Made by a program: the position numbers and the translations under genes. Shown here in pieces: positions 1 to 14,600 of a stretch of DNA of 52,332 bases (its first letter is position 1; every line of letters begins with the position of its first letter). The notes beneath the pieces were generated by a model, which saw only the letters and a program-made list of their open reading frames with translations, searched no databases and had not been told where the DNA came from. This DNA comes from Deltaproteobacteria bacterium (lineage in GTDB: Bacteria; Desulfobacterota; Binatia; HRBIN30; JACQVA1). The stretch covers positions 1 to 52,332 of the forward strand of contig JACQVA010000235.1 in assembly GCA_016210005.1 (NCBI GenBank), written 5' to 3'.

Positions 1-117
1 GGTTTTTCGGCCAAGTACGGCGTTGACAAGCTGGTCTACTACGAAGCGCAGGGCTGCGCAGAGACCGCAATCGTGCGGGAGAAGCAGCTGAAGAAGTGGC
101 GCCGCGCCTGGAAGATG
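1..117 (+). pseudogene. GIY-YIG nuclease, 3' part only
   Basis: Read in frame from base 1, this gives the C-terminal half of a small GIY-YIG nuclease of the YhbQ/UPF0213 type, ending in the family motif REKQLKKWRRAWK. The N-terminal GIY-YIG half lies beyond the window edge. After the WK the family normally continues with about 15-20 residues of the type LELIEKTNPEW. Here the frame instead runs into unrelated repeat-like sequence and stays open to a stop at 457-459, overlapping the 3' end of the convergent secreted-protein gene. Homology therefore stops near 117, and I read the copy as truncated at its C-terminus. Bases 1-82 match 52251-52332 at 81 of 82 positions. Confidence 0.7.
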
Positions 118-151
118 ACAAATTGCGTCCGTTTCGGCCATGGGCCTCGGC

Positions 152-174
152 CTGACAGTACACAGTACTGCCAG
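152..174. repeat. Short imperfect inverted repeat
   Basis: A hairpin with arms CAGTAC and GTACTG around a 3-base loop, extended by four further pairs with one mismatch. It sits directly after the point where GIY-YIG homology is lost and before the 28-base repeat arm at 203-230. It has no T-run, so it is probably part of the repeat element rather than a terminator. Confidence 0.5.
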
Positions 175-202
175 ACTGGTGAGGATTTGCCCGGTCGGCT
201 GT

Positions 203-230
203 ACGTTACCCACAGATTTGTCGCACACCC
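203..230 (-). repeat. 28-bp repeat arm, inverted relative to the copy at 52046
   Basis: The reverse complement of this segment matches 52046-52073 at 25 of 28 positions, with core GCGACAAAT-Y-TGTGGGT. It lies downstream of the GIY-YIG fragment at the window start, whereas the other copy lies upstream of the GIY-YIG start at the window end, in opposite orientation. A complete GIY-YIG unit would therefore be bracketed by inverted arms. Confidence 0.7.
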
Positions 231-321
231 CTCGAAGGGCGGCAACCTCTATTCGTTCAACGGGCTGTACAGCTCACCGGTATTGGGACACGGATACAAA
301 CCAGGTGCCGACAGCTGTCCC

Positions 322-4986
<4,665 letters not shown>

Positions 4987-5163
4987 GCCGGCTCTATCCC
5001 TCTAAACGCTTGGATTTCACAATCGCGTGCCGGTAAGATAACGGTAAAATCTGCTGAAGTGAGGAATAAGGACCGTCGATGGAAGCCATGTCTACTTCGA
5101 CTGGCCGGGTGCACGGGGCGGCACCGAGAACGGCGCCGGCGCTCGCCCTCGGCCGCTGAGCGT
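4987..5163. promoter_or_regulatory. Divergent intergenic region
   Basis: This 177-base region separates the secreted-protein gene from the regulator. It is the most AT-rich stretch nearby. For the plus-strand gene a possible promoter is TTGGAT (5010-5015), an 18-base spacer and TAAGAT (5034-5039). The repeated GGTAA half-sites (GGTAAGATAACGGTAAAAT, 5032-5050) resemble a direct-repeat operator of the kind bound by OmpR-type winged helices, which is the domain class of the adjacent regulator. No measured evidence supports any of these. Confidence 0.3.
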
Positions 5164-8118
5164 ATGCGCGGCGTGATCCACATCCCGCCCTACCGCCTCG
5201 ATGGCGAGACGCGGACGCTGTGGCGCGGTAGCAGCCAGATCCCGTTGCGCGCGAAGAGTTTCACGGTGCTTGCGTATCTGGTGCGCAGCGCCGGCCACGT
5301 ACTATCCAAGGCGGAGCTGCTGTCGGCGCTCTGGCCCGGCGTGCATGTCGCCGACGCCGCGCTCAAGGTCTGCGTGCGCGAGATCCGCCGGGCGCTCGCC
5401 GACGACGCCGGCGCGCCACGCTTCATCGAGACGGTCGGCCGTGTCGGTTATCGCTTCGTCGGCGAGACCGCGCGCGACGAGGCAAGGGCACAGGCGGCGG
5501 GCGACGCCTTCGTCGGCCGAACGGCTGAGCTTGAGCGCCTGGGCAGCGCCCTGAGGCGCGCTCTCCACGGCCGCCGCCAGTTTGTGTTCGTCACCGGGGA
5601 AGCCGGCATCGGCAAGACGGCCCTCTTGCAACGCTTCCGCCAAGTTCACCTGCGCGGTGTGACTGTGGCCCGCGGCCAGTGCGTCGAGCAAGCGGGCGGC
5701 GACGAAGCCTACGGGCCCCTCTTGGAGGCGATCCGCGCTCTGTGTAGCGAGGACGGCGGTCATCTCGTCGCCCTGCTCCGCCGCACCACCCCCGCATGGC
5801 TTACGTATCTGCCGGGGCTGATCAGCGATCATGAGCGACTGACCCTGGCACGCGAGCTGTGGGGCACAGGCCAGCAGCACCTGCTCCGCGGTCTGGTCGG
5901 CGGTCTCGAAGCCATCGCCGCGCACGAGCCGCTCATGCTGCTGATCGAGGACTTGCACTGGAGTGACCGCCCGACGCTGGAGCTGCTCACCGCGCTCGCC
6001 CGGCGCACCGAGCCGGCGCGGTTGCTGGTGGTAGGCACCTACCGCTCCGAGGATACGGCCGTGGCGACGGCTTCGGTGGCGTCAACTGTCGCCGAGCTAC
6101 GACTTCGCGGCAGCGCCGACGAGATCGCCCTGTTAGGGCTCGCGCCCGCCGAGATCGGCCAGTACGTTTGCGAGCGCTTTCCCGATCTCGCGCAGTCGAA
6201 AGAGCTCGCCAGCGCCGTGTGGCGCCAGACCGAGGGCAATCCGCTGTACGCGGTCAACACGCTCGACCGCCTCGTTGCCGACGGCGCTCTCATCCGCCCG
6301 CAGGGACGCTGGCGGCTCGCCCCGGGGCAGCGGCCGGTGGCAGACCTCGTGCCGGAGACGCTTGCGGCCACACTGCGGGCTCAGGTGGAGGCGCTGCATC
6401 CGGCCGACGTGCGCGTGCTCGAGGTGGCCGGTCTCGTCGGTCTTCGCTTTGACACCCACACCGTGGGGGCGGCGCTCAAGACTAGCCCCGAGCACGTTCG
6501 CGCAGTGTGCAACGGGGTGGTTGCCGCCGGGCGGATGCTGAGCGCCGCGGGTGAAGACGAGTGGCCCGATGGGACAAAAGCGGCAGAGTTCGCGTTTGCT
6601 CACGCCGTCTATCGCGATGCCTTCGCTCGGCGCGTCGATGCCGCACGGCGCGGCGCTCTGCACCGGCGCATCGCCGAGGCCCTCGATCGCGGGTACAGCG
6701 GCAACGCCGGCCCCGTCGCCGCGCGGCTCGCCGGGCACTACGAGGCGGCCGGGCTGTACGCCCGTGCGGCCGGGCATCGCAAGGCGGCGGCGGCAACCGC
6801 TATCGCTCGCTGCGCCTATCCGGAAGCCATCGCACACGTCGAGCGCGGCCTCGACCTGCTCAAGCATCTGCCCGCTTCCCGGCAGCGAGACAGCTTGGAG
6901 CTGGCCCTGCGCTCGACCGGCAGTACGGCGCTGATCGACACCAAGGGGTTTGCCGCACCGGCTGTGCGCGACACCTTCGATCGCAGCCTGGCGCTGTGTC
7001 GCCGGTTGCGGCAGGCGCCCGAGCTGTTTCAGGTCCTTGACGGCTTGCACAGCTACGCCGTCACTGCCGGCGATTTGCAGACCGGCGAGCAGTTGGCGCG
7101 CCGGATGATGCGACTCGCCGAGCGAAGGCGTGATCCGTCGCTGCTAGTGGAGGCCCATCACGTTCTCGGATGCGTGCGCTGGCGGCGCGGCGACCTGGCC
7201 GGTGGGCGCCGCCACCTGGAAGCGGCGATCGCGCTCTACACGCCCGAGGCGGGAGCGATCGGGCTGCGCTACTGCGGGCACGATCCGAAGGTATGCTGTC
7301 TTGGTAACCTCGGCCTAGTCCTGTGGCACTCCGGCTACCCCGACCGCGCCCTCCAAGCGGGGGAAGACGCGCGTCGCTGGGGACACACGGTCGGCCATCC
7401 CTACTCCGCCGCGCTGGGCGAGCTGCTGCTGTCCTGGCTTCGCGCGTTGCGCGCGGAATTTCGGCTGGCACGCGAGCACGCGGAAGCGGCGCAGGCCATC
7501 GCCGGGCGCTACGATCTGGAGGCGATCGAACTGGAGAGCGCCATGTTCTGGGGGCTGGCGCTCGCGGGGCTGGGAGAGGCGGACACGGGCGCCCGGCGGG
7601 CAATCGAGGCTTTCGAGAGGTACCAGCGATTGGCGCCGGTCAGCGCCGACCTGTGCGTGCTTCTGGCGAGTGCCTTGCTGCTGGCGGGCCGAGGAGAAAC
7701 CGCCGGCCGGGCGATCGATCTGGCACAAGAGGATCTTGCCCGCCATGGGCCGGCGTTCTCGCAGATCGACATCTTTCTGATCGACGCGATCGTGCATGGC
7801 TGGAGCAGCGACGTAGAAACCGCCCGTCACCGTCTGAACCAAGCGGTAGTGCTCTGCCGCCGCTGCGGCGCTGCGGCGCTGGAGCTGCGCGCCCTGCTTG
7901 TACTATGTTCCCTGCCGGCCGCAGACAAACAACGCGCCGGCGCACTGCGGCTGCTGAAGCAGTGCCGGTCTCGCTTCACCGAGGGGTTCGAGACACGCGA
8001 TCTCCGGGAGTCGGCCGGGCTGCTCGCTCAACAAGCCGTGGGGGCTGTTTCACCAGTTCGCCGCGCTGCCAACAAATGGCCGGCCCGCCGCTCGCGGCGA
8101 TCGACTGCCCTCCAGTAG
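5164..8118 (+). CDS. Winged-helix transcriptional regulator with AAA ATPase and TPR-like region
   Basis: A 984-residue cytoplasmic regulator. Residues 1-95 form an OmpR/PhoB-type winged helix (LSKAELLSALWPG ... FIETVGRVGYRFVGE). A STAND/AAA ATPase follows, with Walker A GEAGIGKTALL near 145-155 and a Walker B-like LLIEDLHWSD near 259-268. About 400 residues of helical TPR-like repeats, the usual ligand-sensing part of MalT-like proteins, complete it. The frame is open upstream from 4528, but that stretch overlaps the divergent promoter and the start of the neighbouring gene. The ATG at 5164 gives the proper start of the winged helix, although it has no clear ribosome binding site. There is no receiver domain. 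Targets are unknown; the divergent secreted protein is the obvious candidate. Confidence 0.85.
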   Translation: MRGVIHIPPYRLDGETRTLWRGSSQIPLRAKSFTVLAYLVRSAGHVLSKAELLSALWPGVHVADAALKVCVREIRRALADDAGAPRFIETVGRVGYRFVGETARDEARAQAAGDAFVGRTAELERLGSALRRALHGRRQFVFVTGEAGIGKTALLQRFRQVHLRGVTVARGQCVEQAGGDEAYGPLLEAIRALCSEDGGHLVALLRRTTPAWLTYLPGLISDHERLTLARELWGTGQQHLLRGLVGGLEAIAAHEPLMLLIEDLHWSDRPTLELLTALARRTEPARLLVVGTYRSEDTAVATASVASTVAELRLRGSADEIALLGLAPAEIGQYVCERFPDLAQSKELASAVWRQTEGNPLYAVNTLDRLVADGALIRPQGRWRLAPGQRPVADLVPETLAATLRAQVEALHPADVRVLEVAGLVGLRFDTHTVGAALKTSPEHVRAVCNGVVAAGRMLSAAGEDEWPDGTKAAEFAFAHAVYRDAFARRVDAARRGALHRRIAEALDRGYSGNAGPVAARLAGHYEAAGLYARAAGHRKAAAATAIARCAYPEAIAHVERGLDLLKHLPASRQRDSLELALRSTGSTALIDTKGFAAPAVRDTFDRSLALCRRLRQAPELFQVLDGLHSYAVTAGDLQTGEQLARRMMRLAERRRDPSLLVEAHHVLGCVRWRRGDLAGGRRHLEAAIALYTPEAGAIGLRYCGHDPKVCCLGNLGLVLWHSGYPDRALQAGEDARRWGHTVGHPYSAALGELLLSWLRALRAEFRLAREHAEAAQAIAGRYDLEAIELESAMFWGLALAGLGEADTGARRAIEAFERYQRLAPVSADLCVLLASALLLAGRGETAGRAIDLAQEDLARHGPAFSQIDIFLIDAIVHGWSSDVETARHRLNQAVVLCRRCGAAALELRALLVLCSLPAADKQRAGALRLLKQCRSRFTEGFETRDLRESAGLLAQQAVGAVSPVRRAANKWPARRSRRSTALQ

Positions 8119-8183
8119 ACCGCCTCCGATCGCAGCAGTACTCCCCGCCTGACCGCCGGCGCCGAGACGAACTTCGAGAAGGG

Positions 8184-9503
8184 CTAGCGAAGCTGCGGTT
8201 CCGGCCCGGGGGCATCAACCGCTGGGGGTGCCTGCTTCTTCGCTGGCTTCGGAGAACCGGCGAGGGTTCGCGACTTCGCCAGCGCGTCGGCGATGTCGGC
8301 CTTCAACGCGGCGGTCAAACCATCGGCCTCGACGCCTTCGCGCACACCGGCGTGCCACTCCATCGGCTTAACCGTGCGTGCAGCGGCCCGCAGCTGGTGC
8401 ACAAGGTGCTCGTCAATGCCGGCAATGGCATCACGCAGTTGCTCCAGTGGGGGTGCCAACGCCCGCGGATCGGTGCCGCTGGTGGCCTGAATGATCTTCG
8501 CAGCCCGAACCAACGAGGCAAACAGCCGCACCACTTGCTCGGGCTCGATCCCGACCTGGCGGGCGGTGGCCTTGGCGCGTTCGAGCACGCGGGCCTCCTG
8601 CCCGCGATCCTCGATCGGCAGGCCCTGTGCGATCTTGGTGGCGGCCACCAGCGGCATCAGCCGGCAGCGCAGGTCAATGTCTTGTAGAACCGCTTCGCGG
8701 TCGGCACCGGCGGCGAAGAACATGCTGTCGCCGAGCCATTGGCGGCGCAACTGCCCGAGCCAGCCGTCGCGCTCGCGTTCGCGCAGCCAGGTGTCGAGCC
8801 AGTGCGCCAGCTCGGGTGCGGCGCGCCGCACCAGCAACGCCTTGCGGTCGCGGCTGAACGGCCCGATCAGACTCAGCTCCGGACGCAGCCAACCGCGCGC
8901 CTCGATGGTGTCGGTGAGGGCGGCGTGCACGCGCGCACCCAACACCCGGTCCGGCAGCTCGCTGTTGTCGGTGACCGGCTCAATTGTGGCATTGGGAAAC
9001 AAGCGGTGCGCGAGCCGCTCGAGATGACCGCCACGATTGACGGCGATATGTACCCCCGGCCGATTGAGGGCGGCACGGTCGGCCAAACGCTCGCTGTCCT
9101 CGCGCCGGACTAACGCCACCGCGCCGGCCACTGCATACGGGCGCGTGTAGCGGCCGAGCAGTGCCCGCTCCGGGCGCACGGTCACGCCGCTGGCGACGAG
9201 GTCGAACTTGCCGGCACTGAGGTCGTCCGCCAAATCAGGCCAGCGGAAGCGCACCCACTGCACGCGCACGCCGAGATCACGCGCGATGCGGGTGGCCACC
9301 TCGGCGTCGAAGCCGGTAATGGTGTCGCCTTTGGCTAGGCTGAAAGGAGCATAGTCGCCGGCGGTACCGACCCGCAGGACGCCCGTCCGGCGCAGGGCGC
9401 CGAGATCTTGACCGAGCGCCGCGCGCCCGCCCGCCACCAGCGCCAGCGCCACCACCAACGCTTTCCAATGTTTACCCAGCCCGCAATCGACCCGCTCGCG
9501 CAC
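8184..9503 (-). CDS. Periplasmic fusion: substrate-binding-protein-fold cyclohexadienyl dehydratase-like domain plus AroQ-gamma-type chorismate mutase
   Basis: A 439-residue exported protein. The GTG at 9503 is chosen because it is preceded by GGGAGGG at a 5-base spacing and is followed directly by a signal peptide (KALVVALALVAGGRAALG). The open frame extends to an ATG at 9584, but that stretch is unlike a leader. Residues about 34-265 form an SBP_bac_3 domain (LRVGTAGDYAPFSL, FDLVASGVTVRPERA), the fold used by PheC cyclohexadienyl/arogenate dehydratases as well as by amino-acid binding proteins. Residues about 270-345 match secreted AroQ-type chorismate mutases: LRCRLMPLVAATKIAQ, the IEDRGQEARVL segment and a closing IIQ. 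Together they could turn chorismate to prephenate and then to phenylpyruvate in the periplasm. Whether the N-domain is catalytic or only binds ligand cannot be settled here. Confidence 0.75.
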   Translation of the reverse strand: MRERVDCGLGKHWKALVVALALVAGGRAALGQDLGALRRTGVLRVGTAGDYAPFSLAKGDTITGFDAEVATRIARDLGVRVQWVRFRWPDLADDLSAGKFDLVASGVTVRPERALLGRYTRPYAVAGAVALVRREDSERLADRAALNRPGVHIAVNRGGHLERLAHRLFPNATIEPVTDNSELPDRVLGARVHAALTDTIEARGWLRPELSLIGPFSRDRKALLVRRAAPELAHWLDTWLRERERDGWLGQLRRQWLGDSMFFAAGADREAVLQDIDLRCRLMPLVAATKIAQGLPIEDRGQEARVLERAKATARQVGIEPEQVVRLFASLVRAAKIIQATSGTDPRALAPPLEQLRDAIAGIDEHLVHQLRAAARTVKPMEWHAGVREGVEADGLTAALKADIADALAKSRTLAGSPKPAKKQAPPAVDAPGPEPQLR

Positions 9504-9595
9504 ACTGCCCTCCCGCTTGGCTTTCTTGGGGGAGAGTTGACAGCTCTGAGCGCGGCAGGCAAGAGACGCAGCCGAGAAAGGCAAGACGTGATGTC

Positions 9596-10054
9596 ATGGC
9601 GGAATTGACCGCGGCGGAGTTCACCAAGGCAATTACCCTGCTGGCCGATGAAATGGGCTTGCAGCGCTTGCGCGATAAATTGGTGCATCTCAACGCGCTG
9701 GTGACGCGGCGCAAGCTCCCGTCGGCGGCGGCGTTGGCCGAGCAGCTCTACATGCTCAGCGCCGGCTTGCGGCGGCGCGTGCCGGCCACCTACGCCTTCC
9801 ACACGCTGTGGACCGAACGGCTCACGGCCAAACTCGGCGAGGAGGGCGAAAAGAAGGTCGAGCAGCTGGCCGAGGGCATCAACGCCTGCCTGGATGAGCG
9901 CGAGCAGATCATTCCCGAGAAGGCCGCCGAGCTCGAGGCCGCGCTGGCGGCCTATGAACAGGCGCTGGCGGAAATCGTCGGCAACGACAGCGCGCGACTC
10001 GACATGATCTTGAAGGCGGTGCCCGCAGTCGCCACCCAGCTGCGGCGCTCGTAG
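9596..10054 (+). CDS. Conserved-looking helical protein of unknown function
   Basis: A 152-residue, charged and almost wholly helical protein, without signal peptide or membrane segment. I do not recognise the family. It contains a central YAFHTLWTERLTAKLGEEGEK segment and a Glu/Ala-rich helix after it. It starts 92 bases from the divergent chorismate mutase fusion and ends 46 bases before murE on the same strand, so it is probably co-transcribed with murE. The ribosome binding site is weak. Codon positions look genuinely coding, with strong G/C at third positions and no plausible competing frame. Confidence 0.6.
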   Translation: MAELTAAEFTKAITLLADEMGLQRLRDKLVHLNALVTRRKLPSAAALAEQLYMLSAGLRRRVPATYAFHTLWTERLTAKLGEEGEKKVEQLAEGINACLDEREQIIPEKAAELEAALAAYEQALAEIVGNDSARLDMILKAVPAVATQLRRS

Positions 10055-10100
10055 GCGAGCGTGCTGTTTTGCGCACCGCCTGCGTTCAGGCCGCGCCGCC

Positions 10101-11588
10101 ATGCAACTCGCCGAGCTGATCCTTGATGCCGGCGTGCTGGCGCACGCTGGGCCGCTTGCCGTCGAAGTGCGACAGCTCACCGCTGACTCGCGCGCGGTAG
10201 AGCAGGGGGACGTCTTCGTCTGTTTGCCCGGCTATCGCACCGAGGGCGGCGAGACCCGCGCTGATCGGCACGACTTCATCCCGATGGCGCTGGCCCGCGG
10301 CGCGCGCGCGCTGGTGGTCGAAAGAGAGCAGGCGCCGATTCACGGCGTCACCGTGGTGCGCGTGGCCGACTGCTGGGCGGCGATCGCCGCGATGAGTTGC
10401 CGTTTCTTCGGCAACCCGTCGTCATCGCTGCGGATGGTCGGGGTAACGGGCACGTGCGGGAAAACCTCAACCACGTATTTCATCGACGCGGTGCTGTCCG
10501 CCGCCGGGCAGCTCTGTGCGCGGCTGGGTACGGTGGAGTACCGCATCGGTAGCCAGGTCTGGGCGGCGGCCCAGACCACGCCGGAAGCCCCGGAGCTGCA
10601 GCGGCTGTTGCGCCTGGCCGTCGACCGCGGCGCCACGGCGGCGGTAATGGAAGTGTCCTCTCACGCGCTGGCGCTGCGGCGAGTGGCCGGCATCGCCTTC
10701 GACGTGGCGGTGTTTACCAACCTGAGCCAGGACCACCTTAACTTCCACCCCGACATGCACCACTATCTGCGCGCCAAGGGCCGGCTGTTCGAAGAGCTCG
10801 CCAGCGGCGGCAAAGCTGCCACCGCGGTGGTCAACACCGACGACCTGGCGAGCGCCCACATCATCGCGGTCAACCGCGGTAGGCTGCTGACCTACGGCAT
10901 CGAGTCGGCCGCCGACGTACGCGCGCGCGGGCTGGCGATGGCGCTTGACGGCGTCAGCTTCAGCGCCGACACCCCCTGCGGTTCACTTGAGGTTAGCTTG
11001 CGTCACTTGGGCGAGTACAGCGTGTACAACGCGCTGGCCGCGATTGGGACGGGCGTGGCCATGGGCATCCCGCTGGCGCAGATTCGCGCCGGTCTGGCGC
11101 AAGCGCCGCCGGTGCCGGGGCGTTTCGAATTGGTCGACTGCGGGCAGGATTTCGGCGTGGCGGTGGACTACGCCCACAAGCCCGACGCGCTCGAACGTCT
11201 GCTCGCCAGTGCGCGCACGCTCAAGCCCAAGCGGCTGATCACCGTCTTCGGCTGCGGCGGCGATCGCGACCGCGGGAAGCGGCCGCTGATGGGCCGGATC
11301 GCGGCACGGCTGAGCGACCTGGTGATCGTGACCTCCGACAACCCCCGCTCGGAGGAGCCGGCGGCGATCATCGCCGAGATCACGCACGGTCTTGCCGGTA
11401 GCGCCACGAGCTACCGCGTCGAACCGGATCGCGCCGCCGCCATCGACTTAGCGATTACCCTCGCTCAGCCCGGCGACCTGGTGCTGATCGCCGGCAAGGG
11501 CCACGAAACCTATCAGCTGTTCGCCGACCGGCGCATTGAGTTCGATGACCGCGAGGTGGCGCGCGCCGCGATCGCGCGGCATCGCTGA
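10101..11588 (+). CDS. murE: UDP-N-acetylmuramoyl-L-alanyl-D-glutamate--2,6-diaminopimelate ligase
   Basis: A 495-residue Mur ligase that adds the third peptide residue to the peptidoglycan precursor in the cytoplasm. Three Mur domains are visible: the N-terminal uridine-binding part with LTADSRAVEQGDVFVCLPG, the ATP-binding central domain with GVTGTCGKTST (GKT at 120-122), and the C-terminal domain with YAHKPDALERLL and GKGHE. The motif DNPRSEEP at about 413-420 is the signature of meso-diaminopimelate selection; lysine-adding enzymes differ at the Arg. The length is normal. It stands apart from murF, mraY, murD and ftsW, which usually follow it in the dcw cluster, so it is either a relocated or a second copy. 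Confidence 0.93.
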   Translation: MQLAELILDAGVLAHAGPLAVEVRQLTADSRAVEQGDVFVCLPGYRTEGGETRADRHDFIPMALARGARALVVEREQAPIHGVTVVRVADCWAAIAAMSCRFFGNPSSSLRMVGVTGTCGKTSTTYFIDAVLSAAGQLCARLGTVEYRIGSQVWAAAQTTPEAPELQRLLRLAVDRGATAAVMEVSSHALALRRVAGIAFDVAVFTNLSQDHLNFHPDMHHYLRAKGRLFEELASGGKAATAVVNTDDLASAHIIAVNRGRLLTYGIESAADVRARGLAMALDGVSFSADTPCGSLEVSLRHLGEYSVYNALAAIGTGVAMGIPLAQIRAGLAQAPPVPGRFELVDCGQDFGVAVDYAHKPDALERLLASARTLKPKRLITVFGCGGDRDRGKRPLMGRIAARLSDLVIVTSDNPRSEEPAAIIAEITHGLAGSATSYRVEPDRAAAIDLAITLAQPGDLVLIAGKGHETYQLFADRRIEFDDREVARAAIARHR

Positions 11589-11615
11589 AAGACTGAGAAC
11601 GGGGTGCTGCCGGCG

Positions 11616-14600
11616 CTACTGCGGCACTACCCGCGCCAAGCCTTCGGCCACGGCGGTCGGGTTGAAGGTGGCCTTGTTGGCCAGCGTGCGGCTGCCGCCG
11701 GTGAGGAAGTTGCCGTCGCGGTTGCTGGGCTCGCGATCCATGATCAGTACCACCGGCAGGGCGGCGCTGCCGTTGCTGCGCAAGCCGGCGATGGTGCGAA
11801 AGACGTCCACGCTGTTGGGCGAAAGGTGCAACACGATCGCGTCGGGCCGCACGCTCGGGAGCAAGTCGAGCGCCTGTTTGCCGTCCAACGTCACCGCTGC
11901 GGACAACCCCGCGCCGGTCAGCTGCTCGCGCACGCCGGCCACGACATCGATGTCGGCGCTCATCGCCAGCACCCGCTTGGCACGCGGCGCCAGGCGTGCC
12001 AGCGCATCGAGCAGGCGCTGGGGCTCGTTGGGCCACAGCACGCAGTCCGACGGCCCAAAGCAGAATCCGGCCTTCTCGCTGGCCCTGGCGTACAGCAACA
12101 GCGGCACGCCTTCGGTGTCGGCGTGCGCGCGCAGGGCGCGCACCAGTTGCCAGCCGTTACTGCCGGACATGACGTTGACCGCCACTGCGCCCAGCCGCTT
12201 GCCGGCGAGCGCGGTCACGGCCGCCTCGGTGGGCTCGCAGCCGACCGCATTCCAGCCGGCCGCGGCAAGTGTGGCAACCATCGCGCAGCCGAGTTCGCCG
12301 TCAACGACGGCGATGGTAGCCGGAGCGGGTTCTTCCTCCAGAACTGGCTCAGCTTCGGCCACGAGGGTGTCGTCGAGTGCCGGTTCTCCGAGATCGTCCA
12401 ATCCCGGGATGACGCAGCGTTCGATTTCGAGTGCCGGCTGGCTCTCATCCACGGCCAAGGCCTCGGCCAGGGCGAGGTGTTCTTTGCGGGTACGTTCGAG
12501 CTCGGCTTCCAATTCGCCGGCGCGGGCGTGGAGGGCGGCGCGTTCGTTTTCCCACTCGCCGGCGAGCTGCTCCAGTTCGGCGCGGCGGTCGGCGCGTTCT
12601 TGATCGGCACTCGTGGCCAGCTCCGCGATCTGCGCCTGCAGGGCAGCCAATTCGGCCTCACGCTTGGCTAGGCGCTGTTGCGCGGCGTCGTGCTCGGCTT
12701 GTGCCGTCGTGAGTTCGCTGCGCCACGTAGCCGCGGTGACCTCGGCATGAGCACGTTGCTCCGCCAACGACTCAGCTGCGGCAGCCAGCTCAGCGCGCAG
12801 CTGCTCAACGTCGCGCTGCATTGCCTCTGCGCTCTCGCTGGCGGCGGCGTAGGCGGCGGTGGTCTCGTCACGCTCGCGCTGCAAGCCACCGAGCGCGGCC
12901 TGCACTTCTGCCAGTTGCCGGCGTAGCAGCTCGGCCTCCCGGCCATGATGGGTGCGGTTCTGCTCGAACTCTGCTTGCACCGTCGCGTGACGGGCAGTCG
13001 TGGTGGCCAACTCGCTTTCGAGTTGCTGGGCACGCGCCAGCTGCTCGGCCACGGCCGCCTCCAGTTGGCGGCGCGCGGCGGCCAGGGCGTCGCGTTCCTG
13101 CGCCAGGCGCTCGGCGTACGAGGAGCGCTCGCCGGCGTCGTGCTCGTAGCGCGCGCGCAGTTCGCCGAGCTGTGCGTGCAGATCGGCGATTTGCTGATCG
13201 CGGGCATTGACCGCGGCGTTGCGCTCGGCCTGGCCACGGTCCTGCTCGGCGCGCAAAGCGGCGCACAGCGCCTCGAGCTGCTCGCGATCACCCTGCACGG
13301 CCGCGCGGGCGGCTTCGGCCGCCGCCAGTTGCGCCTGCAGTTGCGCGTGCTCTGCCTGCAGTTGCCGGGTGGTTTCGTCTAGTGCTTGCAGTTGGCCGGT
13401 GGCGTGCTCGGCGGCCGCCAGCTGTTCGGTCTCCAGCCGCGCCAACGCCTCGGCGAGGCGGGTGCGCTCGGCTTCGGCAGCCTCGGCACGTTCGGAGAGT
13501 TGCTGGAGCTGCGCCGCCCACGTTGGCTCGCGTTCGCTCCACACCCGCAACTCGGCGTTGAGCCGCTGGCGTTCGTGCTCAGCATCGCTCAACGCGGCCA
13601 CGTGCTCGGCGCGCAGTTGGGCGAGCTTCTTCTCCACTTGCGCTAAGCGGGTTGCGCTCAGCTTGGCGGAGGTAGCGCTGGCGTCGCCTGCCTCGTGCGC
13701 CGTCGCCAGCGCCTGGTGCAAGGCCGCCGCCGCCGCCTGCGCCTGCGCCAACTCCTGGCTCAGCTCGTCGCGTACGTGGCGCTGTTCGTCGAGCTGCTGC
13801 TGCAAGCGAGTCACCGCCTGTTCGGTGGCGGCGGCCCCGAGTTGCGTGGCCTCGTAGGCCTCACGCAACTCGGCGTGCTGGGCCTGCAACGCCTGATGCG
13901 CTGCCAGGCTTGCGGCCAGCTGCTGCTGCAACTCGGCGGCGCGGGCTTGCACCGCTTCGAGCCGGCCAAGCACCTGCTCGTGAGCGGCACGCAACTCGCC
14001 GGCCGCTGCACTCAAGGCGGTGTGCTCGGCCTCGAGCGTGCCGAGACGTTCGCGCAAGCTTGCCATGGTGGCGGCATCGCGCTCGCGTTCGCCGGCACTG
14101 GCCTGCACCTGCTCGCTGTGTTGGCGCAGGGCGGTGTCGTAGCGCTCGACCAGCTCGCGGTGAGCACGCTGCAACTCGCCGAGCTGAAGCGTGGTGCGCT
14201 CGGCGTTGGCAGTCGCCGCCGTCAGGGCGTCGTTGAGGCGGCGGGCTTCCGTGCGCTGGCTGTCGAGTGCGGTCCGAGCATCGGCGAAGCTAGCCAATTC
14301 GCCGCGGGTGGCGGCCAACTGACTGGCCAAGCGATCGCGCTCGCCTTCGAGTGCCGCCACGGTCTCCGCCACGTGAGCAAAGCGCTGGCGCTCGGCCTCC
14401 AACGTCTCGGTGGCGGCGCGGCGGGTTTCGGCCAGCTCCTTGGCGTGTCGCCACAGTGACTCGTCGAAAGCGGCGCGCAGGCGGGCGAGTTCTTCGGCTT
14501 CGGCCGCGCGTTGGCGATCGGCGAGCGCCAGCGGTGCCGGCTGGGCCTCGGCCTCGCTGCCGGCACGAGCACTGGGAACGGCGCTGCCAACTGTGCTATG

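Noticed and set aside
11536-12671. Two overlapping plus-strand frames opposite the coiled-coil gene
   Set aside because: They arise from the heptad-rich antisense sequence; the products are Ser/Arg- or Gly/Gln-rich low complexity.
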